From Dipylidium caninum (taxonomy: Eukaryota > Platyhelminthes > Cestoda > Cyclophyllidea > Dipylidiidae): a stretch of 64,000 nt of DNA. Under the pieces are notes generated by a model. It ran no database searches, was not told the DNA's origin, and worked only from the letters and a program-made list of their open reading frames with translations. The stretch covers positions 558,001-622,000 of the forward strand of contig QEYB01001046.1 of NCBI GenBank assembly GCA_017562135.1, read 5' to 3'. This document shows positions 13,697-25,104 of this stretch, piece by piece; within the stretch, counting starts at the first letter, position 1, and every line of letters begins with the position of its first letter. Made by a program: the position numbers and the translations under genes.

Positions 13697-16600
13697 CTGC
13701 AAGGGTAACGGGGTCATAAGTGTCAGTTATCCTCCCTTGACTTTTTGGACAAACAGTCAGAAACCATGAGTGAGTATTCTATTCCGTAGAACCGAAAACT
13801 TCATAAGTGGGAACCTTAATCACAGGATTCAGCAGAACTGAAATTAAATGGAAGACATTAAATGTACGGACGAATTGTGAGAAAACTTGTTAGATCCTCA
13901 TCCTAGAGTACACCGTGCAAAATAGACGTTTCGTGTGACACTAACCATAGATGCCAACGAGGTAAGAGGTAAACAGGAGAAGAGGAGTAAAAACCAGAGT
14001 TCAGGACCCTTCAATTTACAATTTCTAGGCACATTTTTATGAAAGTTGTGTATATTTTGTTAATATGAAACGGAAAAAGTGCTAAGTCAACTTCGAAACT
14101 CATAGGCCAAAAAGAGAACCCAAAGTAAAGCGCGAAATTCGACTAGCTTATCACCACATGCACTGCCTTCTTATGAAAGAACCTACCTCTGTGGAGATCT
14201 TAGCGTTTCAACCACCATTTCCCAAGAAATCCACTAAGACAGTGGAGACTTCTTGATATTTACTAAGAGTTTAGTGGGCGAGTAGGGTGAGTGGAAGGCT
14301 TCCTATTGCTTTTTCTATAAGATACAGGGTAGATTCTATGCTAAATTTCAGTCTTATTCATATCATTGGGCTCGGTATATTCTCCAGGAGAATTAGTCAG
14401 ACTCAATTGGTATAAAATTATTCTACGGATGTCATAACCAGCAGTCTGGCAGATTAACTAAAACTTATAGTAAACTGTTTACCATAAATTATTGCCTTCT
14501 GCTAATTATTAACGAATTTAATTCAAGACGTGATTTTTAAAAAATCACCTGAAGGGTGTAGGCCTGCGACGTCCCACAGGACCCGAGATAGCAGTCAACG
14601 AGTTAGGCAAATCAACTTCTGCGTCTTCAGATGTGCGAGAAGGGGGACACGATACCACCGGAAGAGGTGTAGGATTGGGAGTGTTTGGAGGCTGCTGTGA
14701 GTGTCCAACATCCTCCTCTCCCCCCTTTATCGCCGCGTCGTCAGCTGAACCGTCAGAAACACCCAACTCGCTAACTGATACGAATGATGCGGGTGTAAGA
14801 GAGGAGCGTTGCCCGCTCCTGTTTTGGGGAATGACGTTGGTGCTACGCAGATGCCTAGAACGTGAATGCACGCGTAAATTGGATCCCTAACCAGTGTGGT
14901 AGGATGCGCACTTCTCTCCTTATTAAACTACAAATCCTCCAGTCTTCCAAAATGCTAATGGAAAAACAACGTTTGCACTTGAGTTAAAGGGAGGTGAGAG
15001 AGGCAGCGAGAAAAGTTGGAAATTTCATAACACGGTACCGATACCAATACACAGGATAAAGTAGATTATCAAATTCCAGACACTTCGTTGTCCTCGTGAG
15101 TGAATTTTATCAAGAACAAAAAAGTGTAGCAGCCTTTACACCGGCATCATTCCACATCAAACTCGACCTATTTTTTTTTGCGGTAGAATTTAACTCATAA
15201 AATTGTGTTGAGTACAGGTCCCATGTGAAAAATTTTGGTAGGCAGCGAGGAGAAGCACTTAAGAATAATAAATAAACCAGGGTATTGTTTAAATAGATTC
15301 AAATCACAATTCTGTTCAGAGGAAAATGAAAAATAGTGCGATATTACCGTCACCCCGCAATTCCTGGCTCCAGGGTCTAAAATGTTGCCAGTGATTTTGC
15401 GAAAAAAGGAGAGGGAAGTGAAGAAGGAGGGGAAAAATGCATACACAAGGTCTAATCTATGAAAGAGCAATAACCCTGAACATCATGAGATTAGTCTGCA
15501 CAAAATGAGCGAACAACGGTTCCAATGAATAGGGCAAAATATCAGTACACTCGCAAATCGCTCTACCTCACGCGGCAGTAAACCAACTCAGTGGTCTTTC
15601 AAGATGAGCTCCCAAAACAAAAAAATGCTTACATTTTACTAATTAAGAAATATGAGAAGAGTAGTTATCATAGTCTTTCAAGAGGGGAGGAGTAAGTTTT
15701 CTGAGCGCGAAAGTGAGGCTAGATGCGTGAGAAGATTAAGGCCACGTATATCTCCCCGACGAGTATTTGGTTGTCATAATACAACGGTCTCTTCGCACTA
15801 CACACATAGTACGTCTCTCACCGGTTTTCTGTTAGGGTCAATCAGTTTTTGTGCGGCAAGGTAAAAATGATTATGTTTTTCTCATTTTAACTAATGGTAA
15901 TGTTAATAAGTCAGGTTTTGTTTTGTTAAAAGACTATCAAATACTGCTAATTTCGAGACATTCAGATTTAGTAAAGTGTCTGAAAAATTTCTAAAAGTGA
16001 CAACATACGCAACCAAAAAACGGGAGGTGAAAACAAACACGGCTAGAGACAGTTATTAAATCACACCATTCCACGGCCTATTTGCTATCAAAATGGCTCA
16101 AGTTACAGTGGTCTACATTAACTCTTAAGCGACCCTTCTGCCCAGCTCATAGTTGAATCAGACATGACGATGACGGTCCTAAGACGAAAAAAAACAGACT
16201 AATCCGGTTACTAAAGCGGTCCTCCCACGACCAGCCAAGAAAAAATCTGGACAGGAGCTGCAAACACAGAAATGTGTGTGTTTAGACTGTCACCCTATCC
16301 CCGACTGACTCATGCCTCTACAACAAAAAGGAAGGACGCTGTCCTTCTGCTGAGGTGGTGCTCTCCTCGGTGAGTAAGGCAGGATGATGCAGGGACACTA
16401 GAGACTCAATGATTAAAGAAATTATTCGCCATGGCTTACGTGTGGGCGGCAAGGATTATTTTATTCCTACATTTCAAAATGTATTTGGTGTCTATCAATA
16501 ACCCACGGTATCCTCCACGACTAGGCGACACCAAAAGTTAAAACATCAATTTAACCTGCAAAGAAATAGTGGGTTAAAGGGTAATATCACTGAGGTGCTC

Positions 16601-19600
16601 AGGATTACAAGTTCACCTTTATAGTTCAAATAAAATGGGGAATTAAGCTCTTCGAAGGGGACTTTTAAATTCCAGTCTGCAGCCATTATGTCGTATCCAG
16701 AGGACACAGGGACTCAGTTTCAACAGGAACTTCACCAAGAAGCAGACTAACTAGTAAAAGACCGGTGAAAAGTGGGAAGAATAAAAGAGGAGCGTGGAGA
16801 GAAGACTCTGTCAGGTGTTGATGTTTAGGTACGTGGAAGTCCATACGCACACGCGTTTATGATTCACTTTGCGTGTGGGTGTGTTTGTGTTTCTAATGTT
16901 AACATAAAAACTCCGTGCTTTTATGTTATAAGCGACGACGAGAAGTCCCGAGGTGTTTATATATTCCGGAGAATTCGAACAAGTATTGCGCATGCCCACA
17001 TGATCTAATCACAAAGTCGCATTGCAGGAAATGGCTTAGAGTGGACATTCGTAGCTGGAATTCGGCCATCGAGTTGAAGCAGAAATTGGACGCAATACGA
17101 GGAGAAGCGAGAAAGTGTGCCGCTGAGGAAATGTACACACGACAGGCTGGATGGCCAACTAAACGGTCTCGGCGGGCTGACTTAAATTTGATCCATGAGG
17201 ATTTCACTAGGATTTATGAGTTCAAAATAAAAACAGTGCATAGAAGAGTTGGGTAAAGCCATGGAAGTTACAAGGTAGTTGAAGAGTCGGCAGGTAAAAA
17301 ATGCGTGCATTAAAAGATAATAAATTTGGTCCATCTTAAACAACTAAACAAATGTAGATCTTATACAGAAGAAGGCAATAGGTGAGGCCTCAATTTCACA
17401 TGCAGAAAACGCAAATCGAGGCAGATATTTGCTAAAATGTCAGGATACTCTACGCAGAGAGTCACCCAGTTCGACAGGTAAAAACACTTAATTTTTGCCT
17501 CGGGTTTGATTATCCTAGGCAGATAATTTGAATTAGTCGCCGGAATGCAGTTTTTGAGGGAATAACTGCCAGAACTTTTAAGATAAATCGGGTTTATCCT
17601 CACAAATAATGCCTAAAATAAGGTAACATTCAAACCTCAGACTTTATGGGCGTGCCAGCTACCGTGTTGAAAGGCAGAAAATTACATTTAATTTGGTTGC
17701 CCTGAAGTCGCAGCAGCTCTTCTGTGTGCTCCATTACAGTGTTCCCTTTGCAGCGGCAAATACGCTAGAATCCATTGAGTTCAACACTTTATCATTGAAA
17801 ACCAAGGAAAAGGTGACAAGCCTTATTTTCCATGTAGGATGGATGAATATGAATTGAAAGGTCGCACAAATCTCAGTACAAACCAACGAAGCAGTCTACC
17901 AAAATCACTCAATCTAATCGACAAGACATGCCTGTAAAAATACATGCTTCGAAAGGCGATTCTTACAGCTCAGTAAAGGGGCAGAAATCTATGGTATACG
18001 AGGATGGGGATCGTGTTTATTTTCATCACCAATCTCCTGATGAGCAAAAAGGAATTGCAGATTTTGTTTGCAAGAATGTCCAATGGACACGGTCGAATGT
18101 CAAGCAGGACAAGAGCGCAAAGCTGCATTTTCTCATTTCGAACAGGAGAGGAAAGTGGTAAAACGGGACCTGGATTAAAAAACACCACAGAAATGTAATA
18201 TACGTAACTAACGATCAAAATGGAACTCAGACTCAAATATGAAATGATGTTCTTTTCTCACCCTCATAGCAGCGCACTACGTGGATAATTGAAGGAACAA
18301 CCGTAAAATACCTTAACAAGCAGACTGCGCTAAATCACAAGGTTAAACAACAGACAAGTTTCTAGTCACTATCTTTACTTACCGGAGCGACTAGGGATGG
18401 CGTTTAGTCGGACTAATCGAAAGAAAATTTGTCTACTTCAAGCTCCCGTTTTGTTTTGCTTAGCATTTATCTGACCTTCAAAGGTGCCAGGTGGGTATGC
18501 TGAGAAGACAAAATTTGGAAAAGCATTCAATCTACTCGTTTCACTCCACCACATTAAACAACTTAAATAACCGCATTAGCAGAGAGTAATAAATTTGAAA
18601 AGAGGTGCCAAACACGTTTCTGACGGGGATGTGTGATAGAAACGACGACGAGTGCAGAGATGTCAATATGAAATTTGATGTTCACAGTCTCATGTTGAAA
18701 ATAAGCGAGCAACTACTGCCCAAATATGCTTACTATGTACAGTAACCAACATAATGTGGCTGAGATGTGGATTTACCTCCAATGACATCTGCCCCTAAAG
18801 AACAGCTCATGAGATATTATGCTACAGCCGGTCTTAAGACAGTGTTTGAAGTTGACTAAAATGCATGGGTTATTTGCCGCCATACTAGTTACCGTCAAGC
18901 ATGATGAAATCCATACCGATAACCTCCTTGAATAAGAAGACGGAGACCTTATCGTCATCAGCATCATCGGTACTAAACATCGGTAGACTGTTTGTAGGCT
19001 AATTCAAGTGCACAGATTCAAGAAGGTTTATCGAAATTTGGGTCTCGTCAATCCAACTGACCTGTGTGATAGTCCACGTTTCTCGGGTGTAGGTGTGCCA
19101 GAGTTTTGCGGGGCATGGCAACAGTGCGACTGGTTAGTTGAGGTCGGACCGGCACGAAGAGGCAGTTTGGGCTTTCCTTGCGGAGATTCCACACTTCTTT
19201 CATTATTATCTGCGTCGTCAACGTCATCGTTGTCTGAGGCACCGTAGGGTGAACGAGGTTTGGATGCACGAGGTGCGGACTCGGAGGAACTAGAAATGAA
19301 TAACAAAATGGATAACCAAGTTGCCTTGAAGGTAAAGAAGACTAGAGAAGAAAAATAGCCCAAAATGCATTGAGCCAGACAAAGTAAAATCCCTGCAAAA
19401 TTTTCTTTTCCGGTTGACATTTCTCTAGAACGAACAACCACGTCGGGAAAGACAGATGAAGCGACATTAGGCGCTCAACAATGTTTGCGCAAGCGACATG
19501 CGAGTGGAATCGGTAGTACGAGAGATAATAACCGTTTGGTGAGAGCGCCGAAATAAAATAAAAAAGCTCCAAGAAAAATGTCTAATTATTCGCCCAACAT

Positions 19601-22600
19601 GGTAACATCAGATCAAAAGTAGCAATACAGTTGATTTTGGATAGGGGGATTTAGAATGTGGTCGCTATTTTTAACCAAATAACTGTTTTTGAAATATTCA
19701 TTCACCAATCATTGCATCTGCCAGTGCATTTTTCGGGAGCACTGTTAGATAATGTCGGTTAAAGCTAAAATGTTAATGTAAATAACGTGGCCTTTGTGAA
19801 AGACAGAAAGGCATCGTTGGAAGAAAAAATTTTCGTAGAACCAGCTCGAAAATGACGATTTAGAGTAGCCACATCGTAAAAAATTATTCTACTATTATCC
19901 AAAAAATTAGTCGGAACTCGTTGTCTCACAGCAATCACTGCAAGCATTTTTAGTGGTTTCCTGACAACTGCTTCAAATCGAATATTAACTGTAAAAAAAC
20001 CTGTCGGGGAAAGTCATTCTGACGAAAGATTAAGCATAAAAAGATTAAATAACTCCCATTATTCTTTTGATTGTGGGAAACCCTTAACCAGGAAAGGGAG
20101 AAAGAGTGGACACAAAGAAGAGAATATACCTCAGACCCGAATCGGCAGCAAGGTATCCGATCATGTGAACTTTTCGTCGGAATGAGGTGGCCTCAGCGGT
20201 CGCAATACCCGAGTCAGCTTCGGGCACAGGGGTTGCTGGCAACGGGAGGTGGCGGCGGCGGTGGAGGAGGAGGATGCGGATGACTGTGTGAGCGGTGATG
20301 ATGAGGGGAATTGGTAGCGATGGCGGCTGCGGGCTCTGTGGAAAGGTTTGATGTCTGTGTCTGGGCCACGGCGCGTCGAATTTCTAGAAGAGCTTGTTGT
20401 TGGGCGTAGGCGATACGAAAAGCTTCACCCACTAGGTTATTTAAATTCTCCGCCTTGAAACAACAGCAAGAAGAAAGAAGGGTTAAAGTGGTCCATAGAA
20501 AAACTCCACCTCTCCTTCTCAGTGAGAAGATTAATCTTGACCGCTTCAAACGCGCTATAGGAATCGCTAATTAGGGATGCATTCGTTTTCTGTGCACGAA
20601 GTTGACTAATAACACTTCAAATAATCTTCAAATGTAGACTCGACGCGATTTGACTATGAAATCTCCTCAACTTTTGTCATCCAGCACACACGACAGTGAA
20701 AGAATCTATGTTCATGCGCAGAAATTACCTTCCGATTTATTTAGCTAAGACTTCAATCCAAATTACTGCAAGAACCTGAAAATAAAGGAATCCGGCAAGT
20801 AAAGAAGGACACCGTGAAATACAATCCAAAGTGATTTATTATAGTCATATCTGAGCAAAAATAGGGGTTCATGCCTTCAGCGAACTCCAGAGTTTTTCAT
20901 ATAAGCGTATATTTTGGAGATTGGAAACCCAACTATCTCTTGAGATCATATGCCCAAAAATCACCTATTGCGGGGATATACGGTCAGGATATAAAAAAAA
21001 TTATTAAGCGTACGAAAGAGATGCAGTTAGAGACCGATGCTTTTTCGTACTTTTTATCTCTCATAGGCGACTGAGATAAGACCAGTTGTGACTGAGAATT
21101 AAATGCGGAGTGATGCAAAAACTTTAACTGACAAGTTAAGAGGGGGGAAAACTGAGTACTTTTTTGCACACTATCAAAAGACCAAGGTAAAGGAAAAATG
21201 GGATGTTACAAATAGGGGATAGACGATAAAAAGCTCCCATCCTTCTCCTAATTATAGTTTGCCATATCTGATCACACGCAAGGACAAGGGCATTTTATAT
21301 TCAAGGCGTTCCAGTTACGTCAGCAGGCTATTGAACTGGTTGGACGCTAGGACGAAGGTCTGAACGACCGCTAGCCGCCAGGTGAACAGCTACAGCAACG
21401 ATAATTTGGAGTGCAAAGGGTACCTGAAATTTGACGACTCGTTAAACTACGAGTTCGCTAAACCAATGATTTTTAGATGGACAAAAAAGAAGAAGACCCT
21501 CACAGTTGTTTTAACCTCACTCTAAACGCATACGCCTATGCACTAAAAATTTCCTGAAAGAATTGCAAAGGGTAGCATTTCCCATTTATGACCATACTAA
21601 GCTTGAAGGGTGTTGGAAGAAGCTTCTTCGCTGAGAAAACAGCTGCTTCTGAAGCAAAACACAGTAATCTGATTTCGGAAAATTATAGTCATGCATGTCA
21701 GACTCATAAACATACGTAACGTTACGTCATTCAATGAGCTGCTTAAAATAACTTGTCAATGGTCTACAAAGTGAGAACAAACAAGCATAGGCCAGATTAA
21801 ATGAAGGGGAAATCGTTAAGCACCACTGTTCCGAAATAAGATTATTCCTAATCCTCCATCTTTTGCTGAAGCTTAGTCAGTTTGGCCCAAGTGACTCAGC
21901 ACCTTGCAGGGACGGTGCGAGAACGAATTGACGAAGTGAAAGCCTGCGGTGACTTTGACGTGAAAACAGAAGTAACGTGGAAGACAGTACCATGGAGTGT
22001 TCTAGTGATCCTAAACTGTGGACAGCCATTTGATATCAACTAGGCATTGAATTGTACCGGCGGAGCAGCCGCATTTATATAACAACTGAGACTTATTCAA
22101 AGTCAATCACAAAATTACCTGTATTTGAACTAGAACTGAAACAATATAAGGGACACTACCATAGATTTCAACAAGTGTAGGTAAAAATAACTTCAACGGA
22201 GGCCCTCTAACTCCTTGAAATAGGTTAACTCAAATGAAGAACTTATCACTAAAAATTGATGAATTTAAGAAAATAGGTAGAATTCTGTTGTTGCGTGAAG
22301 ATATTAGTTAGTGAAACAGTAATTATTGCAAAATATAAGTGGTAGGGAATTATATACATTTATTATTTCGGGTACATTCTAATTTCTGTAGAACATGAAA
22401 TATCTACATATCTGTGCTTAAACACGTCGAAAGGCAGAATATCACCAAGTTAACACAGTAAACTAAAGCAAAAATCACTCATCTTTACTCTGACTACGAA
22501 ACTACGTACTGTCATAAATGAGTAAGAGAAAAGTGTAAACATGTACATAAAAGAAGCAGATGAGTGTATCAGAAGAAAAGAAGCATAAATTACTTCTTCT

Positions 22601-23732
22601 GCCGTTTTTGTGACGAAGGCGTGGCAGTACTGTACATTGGGCTGAGCCTTGGGTTCTCGTGCGAGAAAAGCGAACTGACAACAATCGGGATCGCATGTAG
22701 CATAAGAGATACGACGGAGAGCGTGGGCCATGTGCACGTTCTATAATGCAGAAAGCTTAATATGCGTATTGACTGGAAAAGTGATTACTCACATCATTTT
22801 CTGTATTTGAACGATTCGTGAGATTGATTGAAATAGTTATTTGAAATTACTTAGAAAAATCAAGTAAACAACTAGAATGCAGCACCGTTCAAATTCAAAA
22901 AGACAATGTAAGCGTCTCTCCCCACTATTTTCGTGTAAAATGAAATATTCCTATGATTACTAGTGATTCAGATACTGAGATTGCGTGTTTTCATTCAATG
23001 CTCAACCACAAAAGATCAATAGCCAGCTATTAGAAACTGTTTATCAGCATATTTACTTGAACACATATTGATAAGATTGCATTAAAGTAGTTAAAGTAGA
23101 AGTCAGTATATGACCAGCATAACTCACCGTTCCACTATCATCACAGACTTTTATTCCGTGAAGGGAGATAACCAACAAGATAGACTTGCTTTGAGTATAA
23201 CCCTAAAATTAATGTATACATAAGTGCACAATAAACATAGGACGGAGTAATAACAATACATTGCGTTATCCTCTTCATAACACCGCCAAAAATAATAAAT
23301 TTATTAAAAAAGCATAAAAATATCAACTTAGGACTGAGTGGAATGTGTATGAAGAGCGCAGATTATGAAGTAGTAAGGCGAGCCGAAATACCGAATTAAA
23401 GAGAAATGTAGAACCTTCTTCGTATAGTTTCAAAAGGTATATATTCACTGGGACCAAAAAATTATCAAGAAATGAGTAAAACTACCGTGGTGCCTACCCT
23501 GGCGGCTTCCAATTTTTGTCTGACTATGTCAGCTCTTTCGAAGTGAGCACCGCCAGTTACGAGAAATGAGCCGATATACTAATATGTAAAAAGTATGGCA
23601 AATATAGACTCGTACTTCGGCTTTTCTCATGAAGGAAAGACTTTCACCAGCCTCATTTATGAATATATTTTGCTGAACACCGGCTTCTTTCGAATGGTAT
23701 GACGGTTGTCCAGAACGGGCGTTCACATGCAT
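9889..23732 (-). CDS. PTB-SH2 adaptor protein, SH2D5/EGFRAP-like
   Basis: Cytoplasmic signalling adaptor by homology: an N-terminal PTB domain and a C-terminal SH2 domain, the order seen in human SH2D5 and Shc. Exons found on the minus strand, in coding order: 23616-23732, 23498-23578, 23128-23202, 22594-22740, about 20214-20453, 19062-19289, 14549-14886, 13429-13696 and 9889-10494. The PTB domain shows YIGSF, then MAHALRRISYAT and CQFAFLARE, then GEAFRIAYAQQQ; these match human SH2D5 (YVGSF, MAHALRRILYST, CQFAFVARN) far better than Shc. Phases match at every PTB junction and across 14549-14886 to 13429-13696 to 10494. The donor of the 20.2 kb exon and an exon linking 19062 (phase 2) to 14886 (phase 0) were not found. 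The true start may lie upstream. The middle is rich in Ser, Pro and His. Homology is recalled, not searched. Confidence 0.8.
14549..14886 (-). other. Ser/Pro-rich linker exon of the SH2D5-like gene
   Basis: 338 bp, open throughout, bounded by a gttag acceptor and a TTCAG/gtgatt donor. It ends in phase 2 and joins correctly to 13696, recreating an AGC codon. Composition is low-complexity (Ser, Pro, Asp, Gly), as expected of the linker between PTB and SH2. The acidic/Ser-rich exon 19062-19289 (phase 2 at both ends) is part of the same linker. Confidence 0.6.
14887..19061. other. Large intronic stretch of the SH2D5-like gene
   Basis: Apart from the unexplained plus-strand open frame at 16915-17256, I see no supportable exon. 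Phase arithmetic demands at least one more small exon of the PTB-SH2 gene in this interval (phase 2 in, phase 0 out), which I could not place. Confidence 0.4.
16915..17256 (+). CDS. Unidentified 113-codon open frame inside an intron
   Basis: I do not recognise this. It lies on the plus strand, antisense to a large intron of the PTB-SH2 gene. The predicted peptide is highly charged, with Lys/Arg/Glu-rich, probably helical stretches (AIELKQKLDAIRGEARKCAA) and a Trp-containing segment. It could be a single-exon gene, a retrocopy fragment or chance. No promoter, polyadenylation signal or splice site decides this. Confidence 0.15.
   Translation: MLLCYKRRREVPRCLYIPENSNKYCACPHDLITKSHCRKWLRVDIRSWNSAIELKQKLDAIRGEARKCAAEEMYTRQAGWPTKRSRRADLNLIHEDFTRIYEFKIKTVHRRVG
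20214..20453 (-). other. PTB C-terminal helix and poly-Pro/His linker exon
   Basis: The acceptor tttcaag precedes AENLNNLVGEAFRIAY, which joins in phase 0 to the TAEE end of the previous exon. The frame then runs through TEPAAAIATNSP, a His-rich stretch and about ten consecutive prolines to a stop at 20214. The true donor must lie before that stop but none is strong, so the 3' edge is uncertain. Confidence 0.65.
22594..23578 (-). other. PTB-domain exons of the SH2D5-like gene
   Basis: Three small exons with clean phase-0 junctions. 23498-23578 (27 codons) carries YIGSFLVTGG and ADIVRQKLEAAR. 23128-23202 (25 codons) carries a beta strand with HGIKVCDDSG. 22594-22740 (49 codons) carries the MAHALRRISYAT core strands and CHAFVTKTAEE. 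The domain ends in the next exon (20.45 kb) with the C-terminal helix AENLNNLVGEAFRIAYAQQQ. The domain thus spans roughly 140 residues, normal for PTB. Confidence 0.8.
23579..23615 (-). other. 37-bp mini-intron in the PTB-SH2 gene
   Basis: On the minus strand it begins gtacga and ends tattag. Joining its flanks in phase 0 places MRKAE directly before YIGSF, the expected first strand of a PTB domain. The upstream exon (39 codons from an ATG at 23732) has no other support, so the start could also be an internal splice after an AG just above it. Confidence 0.6.
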
Positions 23733-25072
23733 TTTGAGAACAAACTGTAATGGCTATACGGCACCTATGGGATATTTTGATTTGAGAGGTACCAAGAGGG
23801 GCGTCAAAAGAACGACAACCCAACAGACCGCCCAGACGCCCACCCGCAACACGCCCAACGTCCTTGAGGTTTAAGAAGTCGAAAACCTAAACAGTTGCTT
23901 CAAAGTCACCACAAAATTCACCAAAATTATTTATTTATAAAAGATGGAATGTCTGGTGGATAATGTACTTTCCTGCGAATATAATTTTAGCTTTTCTAAA
24001 GTCACGGAAAATAAACTGGAAGATTTTGTTATGTGAAAGAGGAGTTGAGGTAAGCAACATATGTAGCAACCACTATTCGTAAATTGGTCAAAAAGTAGAA
24101 CACTAGGACAAGCAATTTCGATAAACACTGTTACACGTTCTGTTTTCTTACCATTGTCACTTCACGCTCTGTATACGAAGAGCGATTAAAAACAGTTTTC
24201 CGATGAAAGTGCTGATTTTGCCTCCAACGCCTTTCATCGAAAAAGCAACGGCTCTTCTGGATAACCATACAATGACTAACGTAGCAATGCATTGTGTTTA
24301 GTGGATAATATGCATTACTTGCACGCCTCATCGTCACATCAGTTTAAAAGGTACCGTAACAAAATACCGGACTCACTGAAGAAGATTTTGACTGGCCTGT
24401 GTTACTTAATTCGGATTATGCATCTCTGTACTGATATTTGATGAGTTCGCAATTCTTCCTCCGCACTGTCGGTACCTCAATACGCACACTGCGATAATTA
24501 TTAACCTTTTTGCATAAAACATAATCAAATGAAAGTCTAAAGTTCAACACTACACAAAACCACATCAGAGTTAGTTATTTGTTGGTCATTTGTCGCGCGG
24601 GTTCAGAAATTCTAGACCAGTTACATAGACAGCAGAAAATACTTGTCAAACGCCTTTCTAATAACAAAAACACAGCAATCATTCGAGAAAACTCACTCGC
24701 TCCGAGAATTTTAAATGGGCTGCCAGTCTCACTCTTATTCCTTTATTCCGTCTAGGTACGTATCAGCCACCCAGGTACCCATCCAACCCAACGCCCTGCC
24801 ATCCATCCATTCATCGGTCAAACTGCCATCCAATCCGCCCTCCATCCCTCTCTCCCTCCCGCCGACTGACCATTCTTCCTCCCACGTCATTTGCCCAACT
24901 CTCTCCGCAAGCACTCACACCTCCAACTCGGCAAACAACTCCTCTCAACAGTGAGGACTCTACACTGAACACAATAAATAATGGTGAGAATATACAGACG
25001 CAAAGACAGACAGACAGATAGACAGACAGAAAGACAGACAAAAAGGGGGGAGGGAGGAAAGGATGGAGGGAG

Positions 25073-25098
25073 TGAGAGAGAGAGAGAGAGAGAGAGAT
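25073..25098. repeat. (GA)n microsatellite
   Basis: An uninterrupted GA run just past the RAD51D stop codon, preceded by GACA-type repeats at about 25005-25040. In copy B the equivalent place has a (GGGA)n-type run near 39117-39143 instead. Confidence 0.9.
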
Positions 25099-25104
25099 GA
25101 AAGA

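Noticed and set aside
10495..23732. Shc as identity of the PTB-SH2 gene
   Set aside because: Shc has the same domain order, but the PTB core MAHALRRISYAT...CQFAFLARE matches SH2D5 almost residue for residue and not Shc.
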